Origin: Lineus longissimus
Taxonomy: Eukaryota; Nemertea; Pilidiophora; Heteronemertea; Lineidae
Reading direction: 5' to 3'
Length of the DNA stretch: 64,000 nt
Assembly (NCBI RefSeq): GCF_910592395.1
Contig: NC_088309.1
Location: 1,676,501-1,740,500, forward strand
Below are positions 14,053-26,800 of the stretch, one piece after another. How positions within the stretch are numbered: position 1 is the first letter of the stretch; each line of letters begins with the position of its first letter. A model generated the notes under the pieces. It was not told the origin of the DNA, searched no databases, and saw nothing but the letters and a program-made list of their open reading frames with translations. The position numbers were made by a program, and so were the translations under genes.

Positions 14053-15363
14053 TCAAGATATTTCAACTTTGGGATTTTTGTCATAGGATCTTGCCATGAT
14101 TTTTGAGAATGTCTCCTGCCATTGCTGAGCCGAATCAATAGTGTGCGGGACTGCTGGAAGCGGGTACGGCGCACTCATGATGGGATACCCGTGAGGTGAT
14201 AGAGTGCTCCATGCAATAGCAGTTGCCGGATTCGCGGAGTGAAATGCACTTGGTCCTTCCCGCCACACTGCAGGTATAGCAGGTACTGTTACCGGCCATC
14301 CACGTTGTAAATCGTCACGAGGAGAAGCGCGGATAACATTCGGACTGTCTTGAGCACTCCTTCTGCCGTCTTCAGAATGAGGAGAGAGCTGTCCATGAAT
14401 GGAAACAGGTGATCTTCGGTCCTCGCTGAGATCCTCCGGTCTGTCCTGCATTGGTGAACAGTGTCCTATACTGCGATCAACTCGGAGGTCGGTAACAACA
14501 CTATTTGGACTATGAGTTTGAATATCACGTTCTTTGCGAATGTCTACATTGTCCGGAGCAAGTAAGCTCTCAACGTCGAACATACGTTTCTTTGGCGGAG
14601 GTGGTGCGATTGCCGCTATGGCTACTGTACGCTGGTTACATAACGAAGGTGATTTAGCGCCATTGGAATCTTGACTATCTGGGTGAGAATCGGTCACAAG
14701 TACTCCGTTTTGCCAGCTCGGAGGCGTAGCGGTAACAGGTGGAGGTGTTGGACTGTCCTCGTCGTCAGGTACAGACAACCCCATGTGCTTACGGACTCTT
14801 CGCTGTGCCCTTCTCCTACGGAAATCGCCCTTTTTGAAATCTTCAACATTGGCGGGATGGATCGCCCAATAATGTCCCTTACCGTTTGCGCTCCTACCAG
14901 ACTTGATAAAGCAATCGTTCAGTGATAAGTTGTGTCGAATGCTGTTTCTCCATCCCGGGCCACGGGTCCTGAAGTATGCATAATTGTCCAATATCCACTG
15001 GTAGATGTCACTCAAAACAAGTTTATTATCTCGAACACTTAATATTGCCATTGCAATAAGTCCGATGTAGCTGTGGCTTGGTTTCGGTTCCTCGTGAATG
15101 AAACGAGCCCTTGGGTCGTGTTTATTGTAGAGAAATGCGTGAGCCAATTGGTCCTGAGCGTGAGGGTGGTAGGTCAGAGCATGATGGGCCCCTGCAGGAT
15201 AGCCCCGTATTCCATAAGCAGCCAAACGAGTGTAATCGTACAACTGAGCCCGGTGATAATCAAAAGCAGCCTGCGTCATCCCGTTGGTAAATTGAGTAAA
15301 TCCTCCTGCTGGATTGGGGACTTTGATTCCATAAGGAATCAGAGCTGAAGCGTTCGTGCACAT
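14053..15363 (-). CDS. foxQ2: Forkhead transcription factor FoxQ2, single exon
   Basis: This is a DNA-binding transcription factor that acts in the nucleus. FoxQ2 genes are known for patterning the anterior or apical pole of many invertebrate embryos. The 436-residue product has a full forkhead domain at about residues 93-186: KPSHSYIGLIAMAIL, then SDIYQWILDNYAYF, then the recognition helix WRNSIRHNLSLNDCF, then GKGHYWAIHP. A basic run RRRRAQRRVRK follows. These residues and the ANVEDFKKGDFRRRR tail are typical of FoxQ2. A motif at residues 262-268 (FDVESLL) after the domain resembles the eh1 repressor motif that binds Groucho/TLE. The C-terminal half is rich in Ser-Pro and acidic residues and is probably disordered. 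I chose ATG at 15361-15363. The frame stays open upstream to a TTG at 15394-15396, but that position lies at the expected transcription start below a TATA box. No introns are seen. Confidence 0.94.
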   Translation of the reverse strand: MCTNASALIPYGIKVPNPAGGFTQFTNGMTQAAFDYHRAQLYDYTRLAAYGIRGYPAGAHHALTYHPHAQDQLAHAFLYNKHDPRARFIHEEPKPSHSYIGLIAMAILSVRDNKLVLSDIYQWILDNYAYFRTRGPGWRNSIRHNLSLNDCFIKSGRSANGKGHYWAIHPANVEDFKKGDFRRRRAQRRVRKHMGLSVPDDEDSPTPPPVTATPPSWQNGVLVTDSHPDSQDSNGAKSPSLCNQRTVAIAAIAPPPPKKRMFDVESLLAPDNVDIRKERDIQTHSPNSVVTDLRVDRSIGHCSPMQDRPEDLSEDRRSPVSIHGQLSPHSEDGRRSAQDSPNVIRASPRDDLQRGWPVTVPAIPAVWREGPSAFHSANPATAIAWSTLSPHGYPIMSAPYPLPAVPHTIDSAQQWQETFSKIMARSYDKNPKVEIS

Positions 15364-15389
15364 TTTGCAATAACTCTCTGCTGTCTTCT

Positions 15390-15515
15390 TTGACAATGTA
15401 CGGGCACAGAGTGATCGTTTCTATTTATACGCGGCGGAGCGATCGTTAACGCGTCACCACGCCCCGCTTCATCTTGCGCCGCCTGTCATTGGTGGAACAC
15501 ATGCTGATTGGTCGA
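15390..15515 (-). promoter_or_regulatory. Core and proximal promoter of FoxQ2
   Basis: On the minus strand a consensus TATAAATA lies at 15422-15429, which predicts transcription starting near 15391-15400 and a 5' leader of about 30-40 bases before the ATG. Upstream are a GGGCGTGG Sp/KLF-type box (15457-15464) and two CCAAT boxes (15488-15492 and 15507-15511). The segment is more GC-rich than its surroundings. Motif positions are seen directly; promoter function is inferred. Confidence 0.6.
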
Positions 15516-16595
15516 TCAGCGTGAAAACTATTACCACCTCGCAGCGTAAACATTTTTCAATACAAAACGTATCAATGGAGTATGTATCTATTTGTTTGAG
15601 GTGTGCGCATCGCTGCTTGGTAACCGATTGGGATTGACAACAAGTAGGAACGCCAAACAGAACAAAATATTATCGTGACAATAATTATGACAACCGCAAA
15701 ATATTCATGAAAAAAACTGTTTAAAAACGGGGGCGCGTTTTAACCATGCCCCCGCTGCCTACGTTAGTAGTATGTCTTGTTTTTATTCAGATATTTTTCC
15801 TTAAAATTTATACCTTCACGATATAATCAACGACCCTAACCTCTGTTGGTCGTATTGAATATTTCGAGGGAATGGTATTTTTATCAAACTTCAAAGACCT
15901 ATCAATACCTGACTATATAGTACAGTCGATTATGTATTTGTGGTACCCGACAAAACGTCGTTCGAAAACGTTTCTTACTGAAAGCTTGTCAATGACGTCA
16001 CTATTATTAGACATGAATAAACAGCTACCACGTGTTTGAATAGAAGCATCCTGCAGTCTCGAATATTGCGTTGCACAGGACACCTTCACCTCATTTTCTG
16101 AAAATCAGGATAGTAAATAAACAAAACAGACATCATCATAACATCCACTTCAATTACACCTTTGAGTTTTCCGTGACCGAAGTAGGCGATATGGATAATT
16201 GTAAAAACCAAGGTAACAAGACAAATACGAACGTTTCACCAGATCTCTTATTAACCCGTTACCAACAGCAGCGCGTGCTGATTTGAGTGTGATCATACAG
16301 AGGCGTTCACCAATGGAAACGCGAATAATAATAAACACATTCTGATATTCTGGAAGTTTTTTAATAGAACCGAACATAACTTTACCCTGGCAATGCCTAG
16401 TAGACTTGTTCGGGTTCTAAGGAGACGCTATTGCCGTTTATGTTGATATCGCAAAAGGTTTGGATTGGATAACACGGAACCGTTACGGTAGGCAACTTTG
16501 TGAGATTTGTTTATCTTACTGCGTGTTCGAATTATTCACTTTACTCGTAAACTTTTAAAATTTAGTTTATTGTTTTTGTTTTCTTCATGCATACC

Positions 16596-16703
16596 TTCGA
16601 GCGATCAAGATAATATCTCGATCGCTCGAGATAAATAACTCGGGTGATCGAGATATTATCTCGGGTGATCGAGTTATTTATGTCGAGCGATCGAGATAAT
16701 AAG
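16596..16703. repeat. GATC-rich palindromic repeat cluster
   Basis: About 108 bases are built from short variants of CGAGCGATC, GAGATAATATCTC, CGGGTGATCGAG and ATAAATAACTC. The units alternate in orientation, so much of the segment can fold on itself. For example, CGAGCGATC near the start pairs with GATCGCTCG about 20 bases later, and GATAAATAACTC pairs with GAGTTATTTA. It contains six GATC sites. It resembles a foldback or low-copy satellite element; no coding potential. Confidence 0.7.
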
Positions 16704-17389
16704 TTCATCAGTTATAAGTAGTACAAGTAACGAATTTATTCAAAAGCAGCCCATATTGCAATATGTATACATATGAAGCACCAGCATAAAATGTGTCACC
16801 TGTGCAAAACCACACGGCTTGATTGTCAAACATTGATCAGAGAGACTTTTAAATTTGATGTGATACGCTTTCGTATCATATAGTCGGAATACACGTGTCG
16901 CTTGCTGGAACACTGACGAATTCCTGTGCAGGCCCAGAGTAGAGTAGATGCTGACCAAAGGCACCGTCTCCCAGCCCCACTTACCGAACAGATCATCTTT
17001 CGAATAGGACTTTTATCAACGACAAATAGAAACGAGGATCGGTCATGTCGGTGAAATACACGTTGGAAAGGACCTCGCCGTGACCCAACTAGGCTATCCC
17101 ATGCAGTTTATACATGCCATGCCATTTTGGACCCAACATCAACAAATGAACGATAAGCTTCCAAGCAAACGAGTAAAATTGTCATCTTTGTCATAACTCC
17201 TTTCATTATTTAACAGTGCATGGTTAACAATGTAATGAGGCAGGAAAATGGTAATAATCTGTGCTTGTTGTTTTCAATGCAAAGGTCCATTTATGAAAAT
17301 ATTTGTAAAAAATGATTCAACTAAAAGGGTGTGAGGTAGTAAACATTTTATACATGTATGTTGATGTGTTGATTGATACGAAGTTTGTC

Positions 17390-17875
17390 ACCAAGACGGT
17401 CACTATGAAGCAAATACTGTGCCCAGACACATATGTGCAAAATACAACTTTTATCAGTTAATTAGTTCAGTTATGAGTATATTAATTACAAGGACGTCAT
17501 GTTCCTGTTGATTGGCTATTAATTAAACAGACACGTTAGATGACATTAAATTGGTGAGGTACCCCGCTCGGCTGGGTGGACTAACACTCCGCTCATGCGT
17601 ATGATTATGACGATGCACCAATGGACGGTGTTATGTCTGTCTCCATGTGATGTTTGGACCAAGATCACAGCGATTGATCTAATGGTGAGAGGAAGATTTT
17701 AGAAATGTGAAGAAATGTTTGTGTCCAGACACATATGTGTAATTACAACCGTTTATCACGTAATTAGTTAATAACTAATCAAAAGAAAATTACATTTCTT
17801 GTAAATTAGTTAGTATATGAAATACTAATTATACAGACAAAGTAGATAAATGGATAAGGTATTATTTTGGCTTGA
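17390..17875. repeat. Old imperfect tandem duplication (about 310-bp period)
   Basis: The words CCAGACACATATGTG, TTTATCA, TAATTAGTT, ATTACA, ACAGACA, TAGAT and GGTA occur in the same order in two blocks starting near 17423 and 17731. The blocks have diverged by substitutions and small indels, so the duplication is old. No open frame is shared. Confidence 0.55.
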
Positions 17876-20800
17876 TGATGGCGAGCTCGGTTTGTGTTAG
17901 TGTTTGTTTCCATGCAATTTGTCGGCTCATTCGGTCCATCAATCGGTGGGCCTATAGACACCAGTCTGCCAGGGCTGAGCGCAAGTTACTTTAGTTTGGA
18001 ATAACACATACATGTTTACTTTCTATTGATACGATTGGATAGAGTGGCAGATGAAATGCGTCCTGTAAAGGATCATATCAAAATTGCTTGCTGTCGTAGG
18101 AGATGCAAGGCAATCAGCCATCAACAGTTCTTGGTGCACATCGGAGAACAATGGAAAGACAATTCATGGGCTTTAACACGATAGAAGAGAAGCAAAAGCT
18201 TGTTGACTTGACTTGAAATATCAACTTTAATGTTCAAGTTTGCTTGTTCACAGATCGCAAAATAAAACGACGCGAACATTACCCAGTCTACATTCAAACA
18301 GCCCAGAAGTTTATCTTTGTCCACCAAGACAGGCGTTTTGTAAATCTGACTCACAACGGCAAACCGTTTTGTAAACCGACCTCTCAGTGAAAGTCTTAAG
18401 TCCCAATGCCTTTTATCAAACTCGAGAACCAGCACTATTTGTGGACATTTCTTATGTCTTACTGACAAAGACGATCGTGACATACACCTATATTCAAAAC
18501 CTTACTATAAAACAAGTGAGAAAGTCCCACATCAGTGATAGATAACAACCTGAATAATACGGATCTGTACTGTTTTAGAGTGTCATTGAATGTTGTTTTG
18601 TATCAAAACTCTTCAGACAAGATGACAGGGCTGTATCTGCATTCACACTCCGGTGGTCGCTTTATATCGCTGACAGCTCGCCCTCCGTTGAACGACAATA
18701 ATGATAAAGACGTCGCTTCAGACCTTGATAGAGTTTCTATTCTTTTGGAATATTTCGTCATTTACGCGCCCTGTTTACTAGTATTTGAAAACTGCAACAC
18801 TCGATAAAGGTTTTGCTTTACCTGTAACGTGTTACTTTACTTGTTATGCTTTGGCAATTTTCAGAAGAGCCCGAGACGCGCACGAGAATTATGTCATACA
18901 ATTGACAACTCGAAATCATACTTATCAAAAACAAGATTTATTCTCTCGGTGACAAGTGATTATGAGTCTATCTTCTAAAATCCTGACCACTTATGCAAGT
19001 CGCAAGAATCACATGTGGTACATCATGCATACTTCTCTGGAATGAAAGGTAATGAACGCTTAGATAAATCATCTACATACTGTATATATGTATGAAGTGG
19101 GTCACAAAGTGATTGAATTCAACTTCTTTCAAGAGAAAAAAGACACATTTTCAGAGGTCACTGTCCGTCTCTCAACCGATGCCGAATCGCCCGACAGAGA
19201 TGGCTGATGGACGTCACAGCATTAGTTCCTCACTGACCTAACAGTGAACGAATCTCGGGTCAGGTTACCGCATCTGGATAATCACCAGTTTTATTCTATT
19301 AAACGACCTAACGGCGCAGAGAACCGGGAGATCATTGTGCAAAAGCCGTCAAATTCGGCCAAAACTCTTCTTCTCCTGCAACTCGAGTTGTTTGTCGCGT
19401 CAGCTAGCTTGAGTTGAAGAGGACGATCTGTTGTGTGTCTTGATAATAGTCTGCGACGTCTGCCTGTTGTCCTGGATCGCTAATTGTGACGAGCGCAAAT
19501 CGAATGATGTGTGTTGATGCCTCCCCTTATTTACAAATTAGTATCTCTTTCTTCTCCAACAATCCGTGGTGCTTTTCGCTCCACTAAATGCCCATGGTGG
19601 CCATTGTTAAGCTGTCAGTGTCCAGAGCGCTATCTCCCATCGCATATTATTGCGTTTATTTGAGGGAGGTGTCGCGAATCTGTTGTGTACAAATTCTATT
19701 TGTGTTCCGAGTTGTCGTGTCCGTGATTAGCAGGTCAGGTCTCCTCCCCTTGAATTAGCAGTGGGATGACTACTTTCAATAGGACAGTGCGACGGTTCGG
19801 TTATTCCTGAACTGCCGAATGGGTCTATGCTGGTTTCTGCCCCTCCCGCCCCATGCGGGGTAAACATGGGAAATGGGGCAGACATAATAATGGGGAAAGA
19901 CAGCTTGTGTTTTCATTCCGCTTTGTGTTGACTATCATAAAAATGATGGGCTAACTCGACTTATGGTGTGATAATTACTGTCTTTTTTACTATAACTGTT
20001 GGCTGTGTTGTGTGGTAGGACGAAGCGAGACGGACCGGCGCCCAGAGCGCCTTGTTTTTAAGGTCCACGCATGCCTTGCGGAAGATATCTTCCAAGTACC
20101 GTCTCAAGAACAAAGAAAGGGTTGAAATATAGATGTAAGCAAAGCAATTTGTCAAGTTGAGAATTCCAGATCAGTATTCGGTCAAATCGCTGATCACTTT
20201 CCAAAGGTATAGCTTGCATCCTCTCTCAACAATTCTGTCTCAAAGATGCTGTGAAGAATCTTCGTCACAGGGGCTCTGCTGTTGTTGAGATCGTCGCTAT
20301 GCTAGAGCCAACTATAAACAAAGAAATATTCCAAGAACGAGGTTGAATCCAGACTGAGTATTGTCAATGTGGTATGTCTGGTTATTAACATTATTTAGAC
20401 CAATATCATTGGTGAATGCAAAGCTGACTTGGTGTCCAGCGTTTGTTTGGGTTCGATCATTTCGTGGTTGTAACGTGGCTTACATCTTGTGTAGATTTCA
20501 AGAGAGAAGTAAAAACCCCTTTAACAGAGCATACAAACCAGGAAACATTTGGTTTCTTCAGAAGCTTTACGCGAGGAAAACCCATTACACCACACCAATT
20601 TTGGCAAACGACTAGCAAAGGAAATGTCATTACAACACCGTTTGAAATGCTAACTAATCACGATTTAAAACTTAAAATATTCCGTGTTTGAATTTTCAGG
20701 AAATTACCTGGCGCGAGTTCGTTTTCACCTTGTTTAATCTCAATGAGTCGTTTGTTGTCCCCAAGCGGGGAAGACACGCGCGTTGAATTTGAAGCCATTA

Positions 20801-23800
20801 TCTCAGTTGATTAGAGTGCCCTGAACAGGCAGTGAGCGGCAAACATGGCTAATGTCATTCTCGAATACCTAGCAACAGATTACATCAATGGAGTTTGAAC
20901 GTGTTGGGAATCGAACATTTTTTCCAAGGCGATGGATTTTGAGGCTTCTACGCCGGTTTGTAACTCTCGATTCAGAAGTTAGTTATAATAGTACTACCGT
21001 TGGCGTACACTGGCAATGAGAGAACGTAACCAAATATTTTAAAGATACAATGAATTTAAACCATATCTTGATATTTTAGGAGTGCATGCATGGCGCGATG
21101 TTGGCCAAAAATGCCTAAAACCTCACAAACCTTTATTTTCAAGAGTGTGCCTTTGAATAAAATCAAAATGAAAACATGAAAAGGTCACGGTACGCTTTCA
21201 AATGTTCCACTGAAAATGGTTTTGAGGACTGGTATGAGTATAAAAATTAGTTTGACCGGCACAATATCAGGATGCTGGACACCCTACCGCTCATCTAAAA
21301 CGACCAGATGACCAACTTTCTACGCACGCGACCGCTACGGCGTGTACTGCCGGGGGCCCCCGAATATCACCAGATTGCCTATTAGAACTGCGCCCTCATG
21401 TCGCTCAGAGACCCCGAAGCTACATCCTGGAAAGTTTTTTTTAACTGTGTAGGAGTCGAGCCATTGGCAAGGTCAAATACCCCATACCGATCTTATTCAT
21501 ATCGTACTGAAAAGTACAATAATCAGGCCAATTAGCAAAAAAAGTGACACTCAGCACTCCCGATGTGGACAACTTTTACTGTTGTTATATTCACATAGCG
21601 CTTCGACTGAAATTGGGTGTTTGCGAAACCCCATATGTTACGTTTTCATCTCGTCCTTGGTCTGTGATGTAAGGATTGACGAGTAGAATGAAGCGAGGGT
21701 CAGAGGCCGTTGGGCTTCTGCCAATTCCCTCGAGCTCACACTTCAGAGTGCTCCATGGAGTGATGTAGAGTTGCCAAGTTACATGTACTCCTGGCAAACA
21801 AACAAAACCGACCAACTAAAATGTTGGTGTCAGAAGACACGTTAGTTTTGTGCGTCTTTCAAGGCCTGCACGGGAGGGGGATAATCAGTGTCAGTTTTTT
21901 GGCTTCAAAACCTTCTGACGTGCTCCCCGAGAAGATGTCTGATCCATCTTCATCTGCCGGTCCTCGGGTTTGCGCAGCAAGTTGTTCTGATTATTGCTCT
22001 GATCCGCCAAACCATAGGTGATTCTCACCTAAAGTATCATATTTACCAACAGATACTGATAAACAATGCGCAAGTTTGGAAGATGTAGCTTGTCTTTCAC
22101 CTCACCGTAGCAGAAATAGCATTATTCCCCACCACTACCCCTAGGCAAACGATTGACCAATCCGCTCGCAAGAAATCCTACCCTAATTTCCCCGCCCGGA
22201 ACCGCCTCGGAGGCAAATGGCAATTTTGATATATCACCCGATCTGTAGCTTTTGGTGCTTGCGAGTCATTACTCATTCATTAGGCAAAGGAGGCGCGCCA
22301 ATTCACCATATTATTGTCTATTTGTGCAGAGTTCATCTCCTGTTTATTGGTCCTAGAGGAGATAGTAAACAGGGCCCGCATTCTGAGAATAATCTGCGAT
22401 TGTCTTTCGAGCGGCTGGAAATGAAGTTATGTTGACGTACCAAACGTTGGGAGGGAGATGTACTCTGAATGCAAATGAACAGCTGAACAGGCGAATGGTC
22501 TTCGTCAAGTAAATGCCTTGGTTCTGTGGCAGAGGAAACCTCAATTTCATGTGATAGCGAATGCGACTGTGCCATGTGCTCTTGACTCAATATACGAAAG
22601 CAAACATCTTTTGTGTCTATGGCACTTGAAAACATTCCCTGCGAAAAATCCCTCCTTAAAATGACAAAATCCCTCAGATACATAAAGGAACATCACATAT
22701 TGCCCACAGCAAATCATCTCTTCAATATACGTTTGATATATCCACCACCATTTATTTAAAGGTGGACATAATTAGCTATCAGGAATGATATTGGGAATAT
22801 AACACCGCTCATCTGTCCGTTGGCGAAACGGTTTGAAATGCTACACCCATGTTGCCTAAGGTCTTGCCTAACTGATCAATCTACCGTTTCTATTGACACC
22901 AGACCAGGCTGGTAACGATGTCCAGTAATTTTAACATCTGAATGGAAATCGTTACGAGAGATTATTGTTTAAAGAAAAACTTTCCCATGCGTTTTTTTCA
23001 GATTTTAATGGGAGAAAAACCCGGCAAGAAACAAGTTATGAAATAATAAATAGCTTATTTCTTTTCTTTCTTCAACGAATGCTCCAGGGAGCAGATGGGC
23101 ACATTAGAATGCTAATCTGTATTTATTTGTAGTTGAATTCAACCCGCCAGCACTGTTTTGCCGAAGGTTGCCGAATAAATTACCTGTGCCCAAATATACA
23201 TGTACTGCTTCGAAGTGAAAAAATTGGGGTCGAAATATGCACTGAGACTGTCGCCATGAGCATCCAGGGTCTCGGAGACGGATAATTTTGTTTGGATGTT
23301 TTTATCAGATTGATATATTGCGTCGTCATTTCCTCTCTAGGTAAGCGCGTACATGTATTTTAAAGGTAAACCGGTATTCTAATATGATCGTACATGCACG
23401 CACTTGGTAGGAAAGTACACTTAATTGACTTCTGACTTAAAGGTCACAACATTTACTACCAACGAACGTGTAAATTATCTATCGGGATGAAAAAGGAATT
23501 CGATATTAATATTATCATTGCGTATCATAAAAATGCCAGCATAAGCTGTGATAACCTGATGAAATATAGAAAGGTAACGCCTGTTTGATGAACGCCTTCA
23601 CAGGGTTATGAAACAGTTTTGGGTGTGTCAATTCAATGATTTCATTTCTACAGAGCGATATCGTACAACATCTGCATGCCTGAACATACTGGCAGAGGCT
23701 AGGTTCACAGATTTCTTGTGAAAGTTTCATCTTTCTGAATGAGTTAGGCAATGTTCTTCGGGGTATAGCTGTAGGTTGTAGGACAGGGGTCCAGCTTTCG

Positions 23801-26800
23801 GCTAAAATCCCATAGCGTCTTGCTTCAGGTTTGAAAATCAAAGTTATTAGCCTTATAAAATGTTAATTTCACAGCTTGCCGTATATCGTGCCTGTCTTTT
23901 CGCCCAAAGCAGTTTGCACGGTCTGTCTGCTGGCCAGTAGTTTGGCCTTCAGCACTTGGAATGCTTGGCGCTGTGTGATTGGTGTTAGATTGTCCGGAGG
24001 TCTTTGGGATGACTGGGGTTCGAGCTGATGTCCTCGGGCCACAGGCGACAAAACCCCATGTTTGTACACAAGTAGGAAGAATCATGCTGAAATGGTGACA
24101 CAATGCTAAACGTTAGCCCTCAAGCAATACAAGGCAGGCCAGCGCTCGGTGTCAATAGGCAGTACATGTGCACGTCTGCCCAATGTCTAAAGGACCAAGC
24201 AAATTGCACAGTTAGAGTCCCAGTTTGAGGGGTTTTGGTTTATTAAGGGGCCTACTGGGGCATTGTCATGCTGTCAATCACCTCAACGCGCCCCATTCAA
24301 TCAGCCCAATTTTGTCTCCCCGGTGCCTTGGTGCATAATAGCCGTTCAGGAGCTATTCAGAAATTTAATAAGACCCATCTTATCTGCCGTCTTGTACCCA
24401 GGCTGCACGTCCATCAAAATTTAGTCTAAATTCCTTAAAAATCAAATTATCTCGGGCCACTTTATCCCCAACTGTCTATATTTACGACAAATTACGTTAG
24501 TTCAAAACAATCCCTTGGTATATTTGTTAGCTGTAGACTAATCAACCCGGCCCACAAGAGAAATCACCGAGGGGCAGAAATTGTCTTGGAACAGAAACTA
24601 GTTTAGAAGAACATTCGCCGTGATGTTGTTAGCGCTCTTGGTGTCGTGTTAAAGTGTTGAAAACCATCCTGGCCCGCCAGGGGAAGCCGCCCATGGATGG
24701 CAGATTCATGGTGCGAAGATTCGTTTTTAAAACTTTTTTCCATTGAGCGCTAGGATCGATTAAGGAACTTCGCTTATACATGCTTCCCGAAATTGGTGGC
24801 TTGCATTGGAACTAACTTTTTCCCCCTTGTCCGTCATTAAAGGCATTCAAATGTGTTGGTCAACCATGACCATCTCGTTTGTCCCTCCACCATAAGGTCT
24901 AGTTTCCCCTTATGACATCATTATTTCGGACACTCAGCGCCCCATTTCTGGAAAGGTGTATATTCATGAGTATTCATAAGCCAATAAAACATTAGTACTT
25001 TACATCACCAGGCTTTCAATACGAGATAAATTCAACGTACACTATTAAGGCGCACTTGTGGATTTACGAGATTACGATGCTGATACAGAATACGGTCGAA
25101 ATACGATAAAAATACGATATCTGGGGAGTCCTAGTATAATGCAAGTAATGTATTTTACTAATATAGTGAAATTGACGCTCGAAACTTTCCCATTCTTGAA
25201 ACGGCTTTGATGAGCCACGTGGTCGCCGCAACTTTTACTGGAATGACTGAGTATTCTTCAGAGTAATTTTCGCCATACGAATCCTAGGAAAGATTTGATT
25301 ACTTGATTTATGGTTTTCAAATATGAGACTTGTCATTCTCTTGTGAATATTCACGAGAGCAAAAGAAATCAGTTTATGTATACGTATTATAAATGGCAAT
25401 ATGGGTTTGAAAATATTTCGTATCAAATCCACAATGCGCCCATGCTGTGATTACTGAATTCGTATGTGGTGCACCAATAAACGCAAGGAAATTATAACTT
25501 GGCCCAGCATGATCATAATAGCCCCATGCAGTCTTATGATCTGTTAGCTGGAGTCTTTCTGTGTAGTATTTGCTTTTTTCACGCAAGTCAGAATGAAAAC
25601 CATCCCTGCAAGAATGGCGCCAGCACCTGCAAACTCTTGAACTCTATATGGGGGGCGGACATTGACTATCATGAAAAGCTAGAGTTCATACAGTGAAATC
25701 ACTGAAGGAACACCCGCAACATTACTTTTCTATACACCAGTGTGTTTTCGTTTCACAATAACGTATTATCTGGGTATGTTCCCTTTCTCTATTTTGACAA
25801 CCCACCCACTAGTGTTCAATGCGTGTCAAAATATCACCCTTACAGATAAAAACAGCCACATTTGCTTTAAAGGCTTAATATGTTGACCTAGTTTATGACA
25901 GTGTCAGTTTGTAGGTTTTGTCAAGTATGAGAAATACAAGTTATTACTACGAAAGACATGAAGATAACGCACCAAATTGACGAGTTTGAATGGAGGGTAA
26001 AATTGTCCATGGTTGGTTCAATGAGTGATTGACAGCTGATAGATGGATCATGACTGATATCCTATTGGCGATTGCTGGACTACACACTGGCGAAATATGA
26101 GTCTAACATGAATGTACAGCCCCATTTTCGATTTCTCGAGGTGGCCATTTCTTTTAAGGAATCTCTCCACATTACATGACACTGCTCCGGACCGACGTGA
26201 GATGATTGACCAATCGAGCCCACGTTTTCGTCATTTGGTCAAATCCCCATGTCGCAGGATCGACCACATAGCGCATTATTGATAATTATTTGTCAATTAT
26301 TTATACAAATATAATAACTCCCTCAGAAGCATACCTTTGTGTGTAGTGAATACACAAGTTATGTGTGATTCATCAGAGTTTACGACATTTACCTTTACAG
26401 CGCCCGACATGCGGTAACGATGCGACCCATTGAAAACGTCTCAACACTGATTTCCGGTTCTTCTCCGAGTCATCTTCAATATTTCGAAACTGTGTCACCC
26501 ATTTCACGCTATTGCGATCACATCTTCTGTATATCAACACGCCTTGTTCTAAAGAAATCTACATCTACTTCGGAGATGAAGTGAATTAGGTTCATGGCAT
26601 GAAGACGCCTCCTAAGGTGAGATGGAGTGTGATGTGTCGATGATGATCAATGGACACGATGAAAGCGGATGTGATGATTCGAGATTGACGCCAATACCCC
26701 ACAATCGGGAGCTCAATACTTCAAACTCGCACCCTCGCACAAGGCAACGCAGCTAGAAACAATGGACATGGAAACTAACTTTATCGGCCAGATCCCCATT

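Noticed and set aside
15364-15396. Eleven extra codons upstream of the FoxQ2 ATG beginning at TTG
   Set aside because: TTG is a poor eukaryotic start and the TATA box predicts transcription beginning at about this position.
17332-17341. TGAGGTAGTA, identical to the first ten bases of let-7
   Set aside because: The match ends there; mature let-7 is almost invariant in bilaterians and the following bases differ. No hairpin partner was seen.
23825-24103. Overlapping minus-strand frames with Gln/Thr-rich peptides
   Set aside because: Two frames look equally protein-like, with no splice sites or domain; likely chance.
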